Shown piece by piece: positions 34,049-45,504 of a stretch of 64,000 bases of DNA. Source of the DNA: Begonia masoniana. Its lineage: Eukaryota > Streptophyta > Magnoliopsida > Cucurbitales > Begoniaceae. Under the pieces are notes generated by a model. The model had not been told where the DNA came from. It was given only the letters and a program-made list of their open reading frames with translations, and ran no database searches. The DNA lies in the NCBI GenBank assembly GCA_022432975.1, contig CM039510.1, forward strand, positions 13,218,301-13,282,300, read 5' to 3'. A program made the translations under genes and the position numbers. Numbering within the stretch: position 1 is the first letter of the stretch; each line of letters begins with the position of its first letter.

Positions 34049-36005
34049 CAACCTCTCACTGAGAGTTGTTTTGTTAACAGGACATAGTTAATAGTAGTTT
34101 TGTTAGCAAACATAATTTAATAGTGATTTTGTTAACGAATATAGTTTAAAGATTATTTTTTAATTACACAAAAATATACAAAAATAATATTTTATTTTAT
34201 TTTTCTGTATATGCCCATGATTATTTGTGATATTGATATTTTCAATGCTTCATAAATATCAAATTGAAAATCAAATTTAGGTGGTTTATCAAGAAGTGGG
34301 GGTTTAATATTAATATCTTTTCTTTTATTGCATCATTTTTTTCATCATTAAAACAAAGAAAATCACTAATTTGAAAATTTTCATAAAAATGAAATAATAT
34401 TTTATGGTAACATAACTAGTCTATTGAAAATAGTTTTTCTTCTATAGTTAATATATATCTATCATTCTATTTTTGAATTATTTTATTTCAATTTTGTCAA
34501 TTACTATTTTAATCATGCTTTTGATTTTGTTTAATGTTTTGTTTTATTTTATTTCAATTTTATCAATTACCATTTTTACCTTCTATTAAATAATTTCTTA
34601 TCTTTTAAATATAAATATTTCTATCATTATATAAAAGTGAATATAAAATTTCTCCTAACATTTTTTTGAATTATTTTATTTCAATTTTGTCAATTATCAT
34701 TTTAAGCTTGCTTTTGATTTTGTTTTGATGTTTTGGTTTATTTTATTTCTATTAGGCAATTACTATTTTAACCTCCTATTAAATAATTTCTTAACTTTTA
34801 AATTTAAATATGTCTATAATTCTCTAAAAATGAAAATAAAATTAATTTCTGCTAACATTTTTTTTAATTATTTTATTTCAATGTTATCAATTACTATTTT
34901 AATCTTTCTTTTGATTTTGTTTTAATGTTTTATTTTTTTTTTCTATTCTATCAATTACCATTTTATTCTTGTATTAAACAATTTCTTATCTTTGAAATAT
35001 AAATATGGTAGTAAAATATCTTCATTTTAATTTATTATTTTATTTTAAATCATTATAATTTTTTTTTACTTTAAAATATCATATATTAATATATTTTTCA
35101 TTTTATCTCGCTTTTATCTTATATTTTATTAATCTTTTTATATTTTTTTAATGTATTTTATTTTTTATATGTTATTTTTTTTTTATCTCAATCTTATATT
35201 ATTTTTTTAATGAGTTTCTCTAATTTTACTAGAACAATACAACAATTATATGCTTTTAATTTTTTCTTTTGATTTATTATATTTTCATTTTTTCATATAT
35301 ACTTAGCTTATTTTCTTATTTTTTTCATTTACTATTTTGACAATAATAATATATTTCTTCATTATTTTAACACATTCTTATATTTGATCTCTATCTTATA
35401 TTTAATGAATTAATTTTTAATGTTTTTGATAATAGATTTCTATTATTCTTATCCTATAAAAATGAAGATAAACATTTTTTTAATTTAATTTTATTTCTAT
35501 CTTATCTCTTACTATACTATATTAAAAGGATGAATGTTTGAATTTATTTTAATATTTTGATTTATTTTATTTTTATTTTACAATTTACCATTGTAACCTT
35601 CAAATATAATTTAATAATAATTTTATTTTTTATCAAATTTTTTTTTGGATTTTCTTTAATATTTGATTTCTTTTATTTTCATTTATAACTTACCATTTTG
35701 ACTTTCAAATATAATTTTTATTAAATTTATTTTTTATTGAATTTTCTTTTAACATTGATTCATTTTAATTTCATTTTATAATTTATCAATTTGACCTTAA
35801 AATATAATTTAATAATACCTTTTTTTGTTACCAAATTTGTTTTTATTGTTCATTTCTTTAAGTAATTATGATTTTTTGTTTTTACTAAATTTATTTTTTT
35901 GCTCACGTACTTATCAATTAAATAATTTAAGAAATATTACAATAAAATTTATTTGTATAACTTATTATTTTAATTTGAGATGTACATATATTGTTATCAA
36001 ATTTC
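34049..36005. other. Very AT-rich gene-free stretch
   Basis: About 2 kb dominated by T-runs and ATTTTATTT blocks. No coding frame or RNA gene seen. It contains the tandem repeat listed separately and ends about 200 bp before the next gene. Such regions can act as matrix attachment sites, which is speculation here. Confidence 0.6.
34472..35010 (+). repeat. Tandem repeat, about 196-bp unit, three degenerate copies
   Basis: Copies begin about 34472, 34669 and 34865. Each starts with AATTATTTTATTTCAA, then TCAATTA(C/T)(T/C)ATTTTAA, CTTTTGATTTTGTTT, TATTAAATAATTTCTTA and ends CTAACATTTTT. Further half-similar TTGATTTATTTTA...ATTTACCATTTTGA units continue to about 35800. Confidence 0.7.
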
Positions 36006-36221
36006 TTAAGCCTGACTCCAGTCTGATCTCTCCGTCTCCCGCCCATTTGTCCGAACGCAAGACAAAAATCGAACCGGGATCTCTGCTTCACTACGGTTCG
36101 GTTCGGTTTTCCTACTCCTGCAGTTCAGTTCGGTTTCTGTTCCATTTCTTTGAATGCAACACGCATCACTCTTCAAATTCGCCACCCAATCCAATCCAGT
36201 CTCTCCCCCTTCCCTCTCTCC

Positions 36222-39200
36222 ATGTCTAGAGGGACGGACCGTTTGGTGAAGAGCCTGAAGAAATTTGCTGATGTTCAGTACAAGCTCTTCTCCAGGCGTT
36301 ATGGACAGCAAGTCATTGACGTACTGCAATTTCCTTTCAAGGTTGTACTTTCCCCCTTCACTCTCGCTTTCGATATTGCCGGCTCTGCTCCTCGCGGCTT
36401 TGGTGTTCCGGAGCTCATTTCCAAGATCTCAGCCGCTTCAATTTTTGTGAGTTTTCAATTACCGATTTCTGCGTCGTTGTTTAATGGCTTTGGAAATTCT
36501 TTGAAGTTATTTATGGTCTTCGGCGTTTTTCTTCTTCTCTTCGGTCATTTTAGCGTTTCCTATTGAATTGGTTAGCTGTTGTACTAGAGGTTTTGGTCGG
36601 ATAAATGTCCAGGTGGTGCTAAAAAGTGTTAGCTTAATAGTTTAATATTGAAGTATTGATCAAAACTGATTGCCATGTGCATTTTTCTTGTCTTTACTTC
36701 TCGTAAAGTTTTTGTGAAATTTTAAGCAGATGAAGATATGAATTTGACTAATGTTGCAAATGTTGCATTGCAGGTTATAGCTACTTTAGGAACTTATGAC
36801 ATTGCGTTGGAGATGGGAAGAAAGGTCATATGTCAGAGGTAATCCCTTTTCTTTTATGGTACAAATATTTTACACATACTCTTAACATTAGTCATGTTTG
36901 AGTGTTCATTCTTTTTCATTTGATAGAGAAGAAGCCCTCTTTTTCTTCAAATAAACCTTATTTTGACATCCCTGAGTCACTTAATTGATTTAAAGCAAAA
37001 TCTTTACTATATAATTTTATGATAATCATTTTCTGTGTTGGATTTTTGGTGTTGATTGATTAGAAAAAGTGATCCAATGCTATGTTAATAATTTTTTTTC
37101 CCGGCCTGTAACATTTGTTTTGATAATCATGGCCGAAAAAATTGCAACAAACAGGATTGCTATTATGTACTTTAACCTTGTTTCTGAAATGAAGTGCCTG
37201 TTTCTTGTTTGGATGTTCACCTAAATACCTTCTAACTTCAGATTGTTCTTAAAGTGCAGGAATTGCAAAACTTGTAATGGATGGCAGGCGTTGCAATGTA
37301 CTATGTGCAGAGGGTCAGGGACGGTGAACTACCAAGTGAAAAATTATTCTTTGACAAGGTAAGTGATGTAGGATGGAATTGAATCAACTTAGAACAAGAA
37401 ATTAACAAGTTATGAAAAAAGAGAAGAAGATAAGAAATTATGAGATAGAGATAATGAGAAGAAGAACTAGAAGAGAAGATTAGAAGCTTTGTGAGAAAAG
37501 AAAAAGAGAAGAGGAGATTAGAAGAAAAGGATCCAACAACATTTCTTATCTCAAGAATAAATAACTTACAAACTTTCTCTAGTATTCTTTAAATAGAATC
37601 AAATCTTAAGAAAATAATGGGCTTTTAAGGAGTCCCTTAGTACAAAACCAAATAACATAACTAAAATTTCTAGAATAATAACAATAACCGATGTCCTCAT
37701 CAGTAAGCTTGGTTCTTCATGTAACAGTTTGCTTTCACATACATTGTTTATTTCATTATTTGTTTAGGAAGATTTCATGCATATAGTTATTCATATTATT
37801 GGCGAAAAATGTTGATAAAATATTTAGACCTTGATTTTTCTCAATTATCTTACTTCAGCGACATAAACATTGTCGTTAGTAACTGTTGCTACGAACTACT
37901 CTTTTTTACTTTAATGCAAGAGCGGGTGCAACCATGACATGTTATTTATAGAAATTTATTTGCAGTGGAGAGAAGGCAACATCAGAAAATATTGCTAATG
38001 CCATCGTCAATGAGCGGGCTGAGTTGGTCCACCTACCATCAACCATCGATCTTCATACTCAGTTGCCATCAAAAGAATGCCCAACGTGTGATGGAACGGT
38101 GGGGATATTATTTTCTATCACCTAAGCACAGTTGTTTTGTTAAGTGTTCATATTAGTATCTGTTTTATTTCATTTCAATGTTGACTCTTAAATGTCCATC
38201 TAACGAGCTTTTGATCTGAGATTATGATTTATGCATGTATGAGATAGACCTTCTACGTGAGTTACGTCTCAGAGGAGGAAGTAGAGTAAAGATATGAAGG
38301 TTACTGAGACAGTTGAAAATAAGTCAATAAAGGTAGTTGGCAAGGGGAGTTGTATTGGGATTAAAACGGGAGAGAAGGGGAGTAATTGTCATAAAAGATT
38401 CTTGTGAGGGTGATAGTAGTTTGGTCGGAAACTCACAGATTTTGGAGAATAATCTATAGTTCAATCCTGTAATTCTTTTTCTAGCTAATAAAAGAAATAT
38501 TTTCTTTCTAATCCATTTGTGCTGATAAGATTTCAACTGAAATCTTATTCAGTCGAGAGCTGGTTTGGCTGAGAATAAACAGGGATGTGAAAAAATGGGT
38601 GCAAGAATGTTCAATTTGTCAATTAAATATTGTTAAAACATTGTGCCCAGCTAGATTATTTCAACCGCTGCTCATACCTGAAAATATTTGGGAGGATATT
38701 TCAATGCATTTCATTGAAGGACAGTCAAAGTTGGATGAGAAGAATGCTATTTTTGTAGTTGTGGATAGATTGAACAAATATGCTCACTTTATCCCTCTAA
38801 AACATCCATTTTCTCCTCGATAGGCGGCTTAGGTATTTTTTAAAGGAAGTTTTTAGATTGCATGGGTTTCCAAAGATTGCATGTGATAGAAGATTCTTGT
38901 GAGACTGATGGTAGTTTGATGGGGAACTCACAGACTTTGGGGAATAATATGTAGTTCAATCCTGTAATTCTTTTTTAAGCTAATAAAAGAAGTATTTTCT
39001 TTCTAATCCACTTGTTCCGATAAGATTTCACCTGAAACCTTCTCAGTATTTATGTGTGTATAGGATTCACAATTTACATTTTCTTTAGATCATCTAAACG
39101 AAGGAATAACACAATTAGACAAAGAATACACCTGCTAGGTGTAGACTTCGTTTTGTTGAGTCTTTTCATACTTCAAAAGCTTCTAGGTCTAGACTTCATT

Positions 39201-42200
39201 GTGAATTTTTTCTCTAACGTCTCATAACTATTATTTTTATGTTGTTCGATCTACAGGGTGTAATGGGCTGTCCTGAATGCAAAAACAAGTTGCAAGTTAG
39301 AATTTCTGCAGATGATGTAAGTTACAGTGTGAATTTGCCAACCACTTAAAGCTTTACACTGCATTATTCTGGTTGTCTCAACTTGGATGATTCTTAACAC
39401 TTGCATTATTATATAATTTAATAGACCTTGTTATGTTCCTTACTTTCTTTTTCCTTTTGAGCATTGTCTTGAATAAGTTCTGTTAAAGAGGTAACTAGTC
39501 AATATGATGCATTGTGGGTCTTCGATGGAACCTTCTTGTGAAGCCTCCAAGGGTAAATACACTAATCTTTTTGCTGTCTTCTTCATACTTGTTTAAATTT
39601 TGCTTCATCATAATCGTTCGTTATTTTTCTCTTTTTATTTCTTTCTCTCTCTTCCATGGGCGGTTATGAAGTAAGCAAGATTTAAAAACGTATGAGAAAA
39701 AGATGTCAGCTTATCAATTGCAAAATAAACGTATGAGAAAAATTTTGCTTCATCATAATCGTTTTTTATTTTTCTCATACGTTTTTTGATATAACATGTT
39801 TTTTCGTCAATTACATTGTTGGCTATGAAATAATCGAGATATTGAAGAAGTTGATAAGCTGACATGGTTTTGAAGATAGTTGATTTTATCTTGTTACCTT
39901 CTTATTAGTCTGTATATACATTGGGGTTGCATGAAAGTTCTTTTGCTCAAGTTTTTGTTAGATGTACAATCAAGTGAGTTTATGAATATGACCTTCTAAC
40001 CATTGTTATATCAAAAAATGCTTAACTTCTCTATATTGTAAAAAAGGTAATAAGTGTTGATTTTATGAAATCTTAAGCATTGAATTTGCTTCGTCAATCA
40101 CATCTTTTGTCACCCTGCTACTATTACTTAGGATATTTTGTTCATGTCATTGTATAAAATTATTTCTTCATCTTCTACTACGTTATGCAGATAATGGAGC
40201 CTCCATGGCAAGCGTACAATGTCCTGAGAAAGATGGACTACCCATATGAGGTTCTCGCACATTATTTCCCTATCTTGATTGTCGTTGTCAGTAACATTAA
40301 AAAGTGGACAATAAATCATTTATTGCTGTCAATCGTGTTATGCTTTTTCACTTTGATTGCTTACATCTTTTAACAAAGGAAGTGTTGGGAAGTAAATGAA
40401 GGGATTATTTGGAAAAATACAATATCTGAGAATTGTGGGGGCACATTTCTAAGTAAGGGAAAAATTCATATTATAGAGTAAAATAGTGGGGTTCATTTGG
40501 TGAAAGTGGCATTTAACAGCGAGAGTAGAGTACATAGGATGAAGTAGAGGGAGTGAAGCATTATTATTATTCATCTGAAATTGTTATCACTTTCGAGAGT
40601 GGTTTCCAAGTCTGTGGAGTAAGACGGGCTTGTGGGTAGCTTAGGTTTAGGGTAAAACTTTCCTTATAAGGAATTGGAAGTCTGTTTCAAGGGTTCACCA
40701 TGTGTCCAGTGGGTCTATATCCTTTTCATCATTTTGTAGATTTTTAATTTCCTCAGCCATATGATATTTTATTTCTTTAACTATTTCAGCATATAGTTCA
40801 CAGCATGAAAGACCCCAGTATTGCTGCGTTTTGGCTAATTACTATGCCGCAAATTATGGGTGGATTTAACTTCGATGATGATGTTAAGCAAAAAATCTGG
40901 TGGCAGTACAAGGTTTATTATCGACTCAGTTTTCCCTCTTTGTTACACCTCCAAAAGTTTTATTCTGTACCATGAACATTTTTCTTATGATGAGCAAATG
41001 TGACGTGAAATTTTTGAAGCTATTACCTTCATTGATTAGATTTTTGAAACGCACTTGGTTGAGTGTGAACATGTAATTCATTCATGTTTGTAGTGAATAT
41101 TAAGGTTTAAGCGTGTCACTGAATGAAGATGATTTCAAAAAGTTTTTATCAAAAAAAAAAAAGTCCTGCTAGACCGCTTTACCCATGACGAGGATGCTAC
41201 TACACATTGATTATGTTTGTTTCTTGTTGTGAGTATCGTTATTTAATTTTTAGTCATATTTGTGTTATTAGGAATCTCAACGATATGATCAACTAAGGGA
41301 TGCAGTAGCCAAACGGAAACCTGGATGGGAGTATTTGCAGGAGGTAATATAATTCCTTTCAGAAATTCATTGACAAATAGATTTGTTGAAGATAGTCACT
41401 CTACCAAGAGTTGAAGGCCTTCCTCTGTTTTTCAATTCATCTTTACATTGGTTTTGGAGAAGAGGGCTGATTGTGAATTAGGTAAAAATTGACAGGCCTT
41501 GATCTCCATAGATCCTGTCCGTGCTAGGGATGATCCAGTTCTGGTGAAAAATATTCCTTTCTACAAGGCCAAGAAGGTGCTCGAGGCAGAAGTCATGAAA
41601 CTTGATCCTCCCCCACGTCCACCAAATTGGGGTGTATGTACTTTCTGTGCATTCAATATCCATAAATTTTTCTTTCACCCTGAAATTCTTAGTACAACAT
41701 AAATTAAAATGGAGCTTCGTAGCTTTTGTATAAACCTTAATTTGGATTTTGAAGAATGATCTCTCATGTTGAACATATTTAAAAATGAAGTCAAGACTTT
41801 GGTGATAGTCTTTTTTTATTCCTAAAACTATTTTATTTGATTAATCGAAAATTTATTTATTGCACCCAATATTATTTACAAGCAGATAGCTTCTGGAACT
41901 TACCAAGATATACTAAACCTGACAAAGAAAAACAGTGAAGAAAATAAGCATTTCTGGTATCTTCTGCTTAGATGAAATGACGGGCAACATAGTTTTGTTT
42001 CATGATGAATATTATTTAAAATATTGGCATATTATTTTTCTATTGCTTCTCATTGTTTTCTGGAGTATTATTTATCTGTATCATAGACAATGTTGGAATG
42101 AGGTATATGTAGGGGCTGGAAAAAACTTTGCTTCAGGCATATGTACTTCTTTCAATGTCTATTAACCCACCTGCTTGGTACTTGCAGGATTTGAACCTTC

Positions 42201-42730
42201 CGTTGAGTGCTTCTTCTTGGAGTGAAAGAGATCTCAAAGACCCTGAGAAACTATATGAGATGACTGTTCTTCTTAATGCTCAAAGAGAAATTGCTGACAA
42301 AATCTTGGATGCACAATGGGAAAGCAAATGGCGACAAGAACAGGTCATTAACTTCTTCCATGTTTCATTTGGGCCAAAACTACTGATTCAATCAGTTCCT
42401 CATCTGTCGTAGAAATTTGCACTAGTAGATGCTTCACGCTATCTGCGTCACTGCTCTGAGTTGATGGATTTTTTGTGTATTGAATTTTAGTTGGAAAAGC
42501 TGTTGGAGGAGAAGGTGCAGCCTTACATCAAGAACGTTGATAATGGTGTTCTTTCCCATCCTATCGTGATTAAGCCACCAAAGCAGGATGAGAAGGTTTC
42601 TCGCCCGCCTTTCTTTGCAAATTTTCTACAGTAGATTATCTTTACATTGAGAAAATTTCGTTAATACTTGTATAATATGTTTTGAAAACTATTACAGAGA
42701 GCTCCGAGACGAAGATTTTGGTTCTTCTAA
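36222..42730 (+). CDS. DnaJ-type zinc-finger protein of unknown function (12 exons)
   Basis: Exons: 36222-36446, 36774-36838, 37260-37358, 37966-38098, 39257-39316, 40191-40250, 40790-40912, 41272-41343, 41496-41633, 42188-42343, 42491-42595, 42698-42730. All GT-AG, frame kept, 422 residues. Four CxxC pairs at Cys 99/102, 110/113, 168/171 and 179/182, the first three pairs each followed by a Gly-containing turn, make a Cys-rich zinc finger like that of DnaJ/BSD2-type thiol chaperones; there is no J domain. Residues 73-90 are hydrophobic enough for a membrane or amphipathic segment. The C-terminal half is charged, with a proline run PPPRPPNWG and an end RAPRRRFWFF. ATG 36222 is the first in-frame ATG. 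The plant family seems conserved but I do not recognise a symbol. An organellar assembly role is a guess from the finger type. Confidence 0.88.
38391..39047 (+). mobile_element. Collapsed gypsy remnant in intron 4 of the zinc-finger gene
   Basis: Two direct repeats of about 160 bp (38391-38552 and 38887-39047), sharing AGATTCTTGTGAG, then AGTTCAATCCTGTAATTCTT and ending near TAAGATTTCA, flank an integrase fragment. They look like LTR pieces left after internal deletion. It lies wholly inside the intron, so it should not alter the protein if spliced out. Confidence 0.7.
38587..38823 (+). pseudogene. Gypsy integrase fragment
   Basis: About 78 codons. It holds the end of the H2C2 finger (CSICQ), a FQPLLIPENIWEDISMHF block and the first catalytic Asp context VVVDRLNKYAHF, then stops at TAG. 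Only the N-terminal part of the integrase remains. It sits between the two direct repeats. Confidence 0.85.
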
Positions 42731-43930
42731 TAAGTTCCGAGAGTAGCCGTATTTCAAACATTGAAAGTGACATGGGAAGGCTTCTAATCATTAGAAGGTA
42801 AAAAATGTTGTTCTATATGCTTATTTTAAGGCTTCTCAAAGTCGGTACCAAATTACATTGTATACTAGTATTGTTTTTTTTTTTTTTTGAGGAAACTAGA
42901 ATTAAATCTACAATTTTGAGTACTTTTTAGATATACATGCACCTTGTTCTTCTATTTTTTCTCTACAAATTCTTTTGGGAATGCCAATGCATGATGTTAA
43001 GTTATGCATGGATGTTACGTATTTATAATTTCTTTTGCCAACAAACATGAAGAATAAAAAGAATATGATGTCATTTTTTCTAAATGAAGAGAAGACGACT
43101 GGCGTCAAGATTTTGACACTTTCCAACTCGGTCGCCTTGTCACCAATTTCTGTCTCAGGCAAATTTTTCATTTTAACGTAATTAACGTAGTACATTGATG
43201 TAGTGCATTTTTAAAAAGTCTAGATGAAAAACTAACTGAACTACATTTCTACAAATAGAAGATGCCTCGTCAAAATATTATCTCGAGGAAAAGTCTATAC
43301 TAGGAAAATGAGTGCATGATCCAGCGTCAAAGGAGGAAATTCCTGTGAGGTGCTGAGGAATGGGTGAAGCAGGGAGTGTTGGTAGGCTGTTGGGATCATG
43401 GCTGGAGGAGCAGGAAGAGGATGCTGCACTGCTTGCTCAATATTATGATGTTGATGGACGAACTTTGAAGATGGGGAATGGTCGAGTCTTGCTCTTTGTG
43501 GCTGATGAATATAAAACGTGAATTAAATAATCCTTCGATATATTTTTTGTTATGGAAAAAAGTCACGTGATGAGATTTTATTTATACAAGTCTAATAGCC
43601 TATCCATGTGGTGTAAGTCAACTTTGTAATTGGACCGATTCTATTTCGTGTCATTTTGAACTAAATTGATAAAAAAAATAACTAAATTGATTTCAATTAT
43701 TCTATCACAGTTAAATATTTTAATTAACGAAGTTAAAAAGTTATACTGTTTTTTTTTTTTGTTAAATTTAGGGTAAATATTAAATACAATATTGAATTAT
43801 AGGATGTTTTTCAATTCAAATACTGAATAATTTTTTTTGTTAATTCGAATATCAAACTATTTACCATTAGCAAATTGACACATTATGTTAAATGAACGTT
43901 AAAAATTATACAATTCAAATATTTAGTGGT
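42731..43930. other. Intergenic after the zinc-finger gene
   Basis: AT-rich with T-runs at about 42870-42890. It contains one short open frame (43360-43521). No element boundaries recognised. Confidence 0.5.
43360..43521 (+). CDS. Small unassigned ORF (53 codons)
   Basis: ATG to TGA, starting MGEAGSVGRLLGSWLEEQEE and ending VLLFVADEYKT. It is more G+C-rich and less biased to T-runs than its surroundings, with an acidic, helical-looking start. It may be a leftover exon of a lost gene. I do not recognise it and there is no sign of expression in the sequence. Confidence 0.25.
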   Translation: MGEAGSVGRLLGSWLEEQEEDAALLAQYYDVDGRTLKMGNGRVLLFVADEYKT

Positions 43931-44188
43931 TGTAAAAATTTGGATAAATTTTTCGCGTAATTTAAAGTGTAAATTTTGAGATCAATTTCGCTAATTTCTG
44001 GAAAGGATTGAAGTCGTATAACCCGAAAACTTTAAATGGTTTTGTTTTAAATTAAATAAAAGAATTAAATAGATTAAATATAAAACAAAATAATAAAATA
44101 AATAAAAGTTTTATAATATTTTTTTTATAACAATCAGGTTTTCTTTGAAAACCTGATTGTTTCTTTTGGTGGTTGGCAGTGTACCAGA

Positions 44189-44220
44189 AGAGAGAGAGAG
44201 AGAAAAGGAGAGAGAGAGAG
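44189..44220. repeat. (GA)n microsatellite, interrupted
   Basis: GA repeats with one AAAAGG interruption, at the start of the transcribed-looking part of the presumed LTR. Confidence 0.85.
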
Positions 44221-44629
44221 CTGCGCGAGGGAGAGAATCGTCGACGCTGGAACGACCTCCGTTCGTTGCGATTTTGGTGTCAAAACGTTCGTCTCGAAGA
44301 GTAGATCAACGTTTGTGAAGGGTGTTTTCGAAGGTAATCCCTCTTTCTCTCGATTTTTGCCCGAGAAGTTTTGGGTTTTAGGTTTTGTTAGATCTGATTT
44401 TTTGGGGTCAATTTCTCGGTGTTTTTGGCAGGGATCGACTCGAAAAGTGGTTAGAAACGCGTTGGAAACGAAATTTGGCGAAAAACAAGTTAGAAAACTC
44501 GATTTTCCGGTAATGAGTGGTCGCCGGTGGTTCGCCGGCGTGTCGTCGACGTTCGGCAGTCGCTGGCCGGGTCAACTTGGCTGTGAGCTGAGTCAACTCG
44601 GGCAATGGGCCGAGTTGACTCAGGCCCAA

Positions 44630-44910
44630 GGCCGAGTTGGGTCGGTTGGGTTGGGCCAAGCCCAGGCCCAGACCCAGACCCAGACCCAACAACCTTTCTG
44701 GGCCAGGTTCTACCTGGGCCCAGTTGGGGTTTTCTGGTCCTACCCGATCTGGGTTTGGGCCGGGTCTAGCCCGAGCCCAGTTGGAACGGGTTGGTCTGGA
44801 TTAAACCGATCCGACCCGGACCAACTCGAACCGATTTGGTTGGACCCGAACCAGACCCGACCAATTTGGGTTCAACTTAACCCGAACCGGTCCGACCCGA
44901 ACCGGTTATG
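44630..44910 (+). repeat. Low-complexity GGGCC / CCCGA(A/C)CC repeats
   Basis: Runs such as CCCAGGCCCAGACCCAGACC and alternating CCCGAACCGG / GACCCGAACC blocks. They create a 198-codon open frame (44315-44911) whose product is only repeat-derived, so I do not call it a gene. Confidence 0.7.
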
Positions 44911-44914
44911 ACCT

Positions 44915-45010
44915 GAACCTGTCTGGTCAGTCAAAGTCAACGGTTGACTTTGATCGTTGACTTTGACCGTTGACAATTGATTTTGACTTTTTGACCAAAA
45001 GTCAACTCGA
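44915..45010 (+). promoter_or_regulatory. Cluster of TTGAC (W-box-like) elements
   Basis: TTGAC or its complement GTCAA recurs about ten times in 95 bp on both strands, in blocks such as CGGTTGACTTTGATCGTTGA. TTGAC(C/T) is the WRKY binding core; a role as a stress-responsive LTR enhancer is inference. Confidence 0.45.
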
Positions 45011-45225
45011 GCCATTTGGCCCCGTTTTCACCCCGGTTAGTAGTTTATATCGTTTCTGGACCGAATTGAACCTTAACGGGGTTCCTTCCTTGTGTTGTTT
45101 CTCAGATTCAGAGGATTTTGCTGATTTGGAAGCAATTCCTGAGGAGCCACGGTTCACCGAGGATAAGAAGACTCGCCTCAGAGGTATGGGTTAATATAAT
45201 TCCTGTGATATACCTACATACCAGG

Positions 45226-45249
45226 TATATATATATATATATATATATA
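45226..45249. repeat. (TA)n microsatellite
   Basis: Twelve uninterrupted TA dinucleotides, about 250 bp before the large tandem array. Confidence 0.95.
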
Positions 45250-45504
45250 GGTATTCTTTTGGTAGATTACCACTGATATTGATGTCGACCGTTTTAAAAA
45301 CACAAGCATTTTGCATATTGCGACACGTATACTTTGGACTGATTCATGCTGGCTAGTGGATTGTAGATGCTATGTATTACTTGCCTTGCCGATGGGCTGT
45401 ATTTGAGATTTTCCATGAGATTTATCATGTTTGGCATGCAGATGGGTTTGTAACCGCATTTGATTTTATTCATACAATGATTTTCTGCTGTGCTATTTGA
45501 AGTT

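Noticed and set aside
44315..44911. 198-codon open frame as a gene
   Set aside because: The product is dominated by AQTQTQTQ and DPNQ-like runs created by GGGCC / CCCGAACC repeats in a retroelement-like region; no domain and no intron-exon logic.
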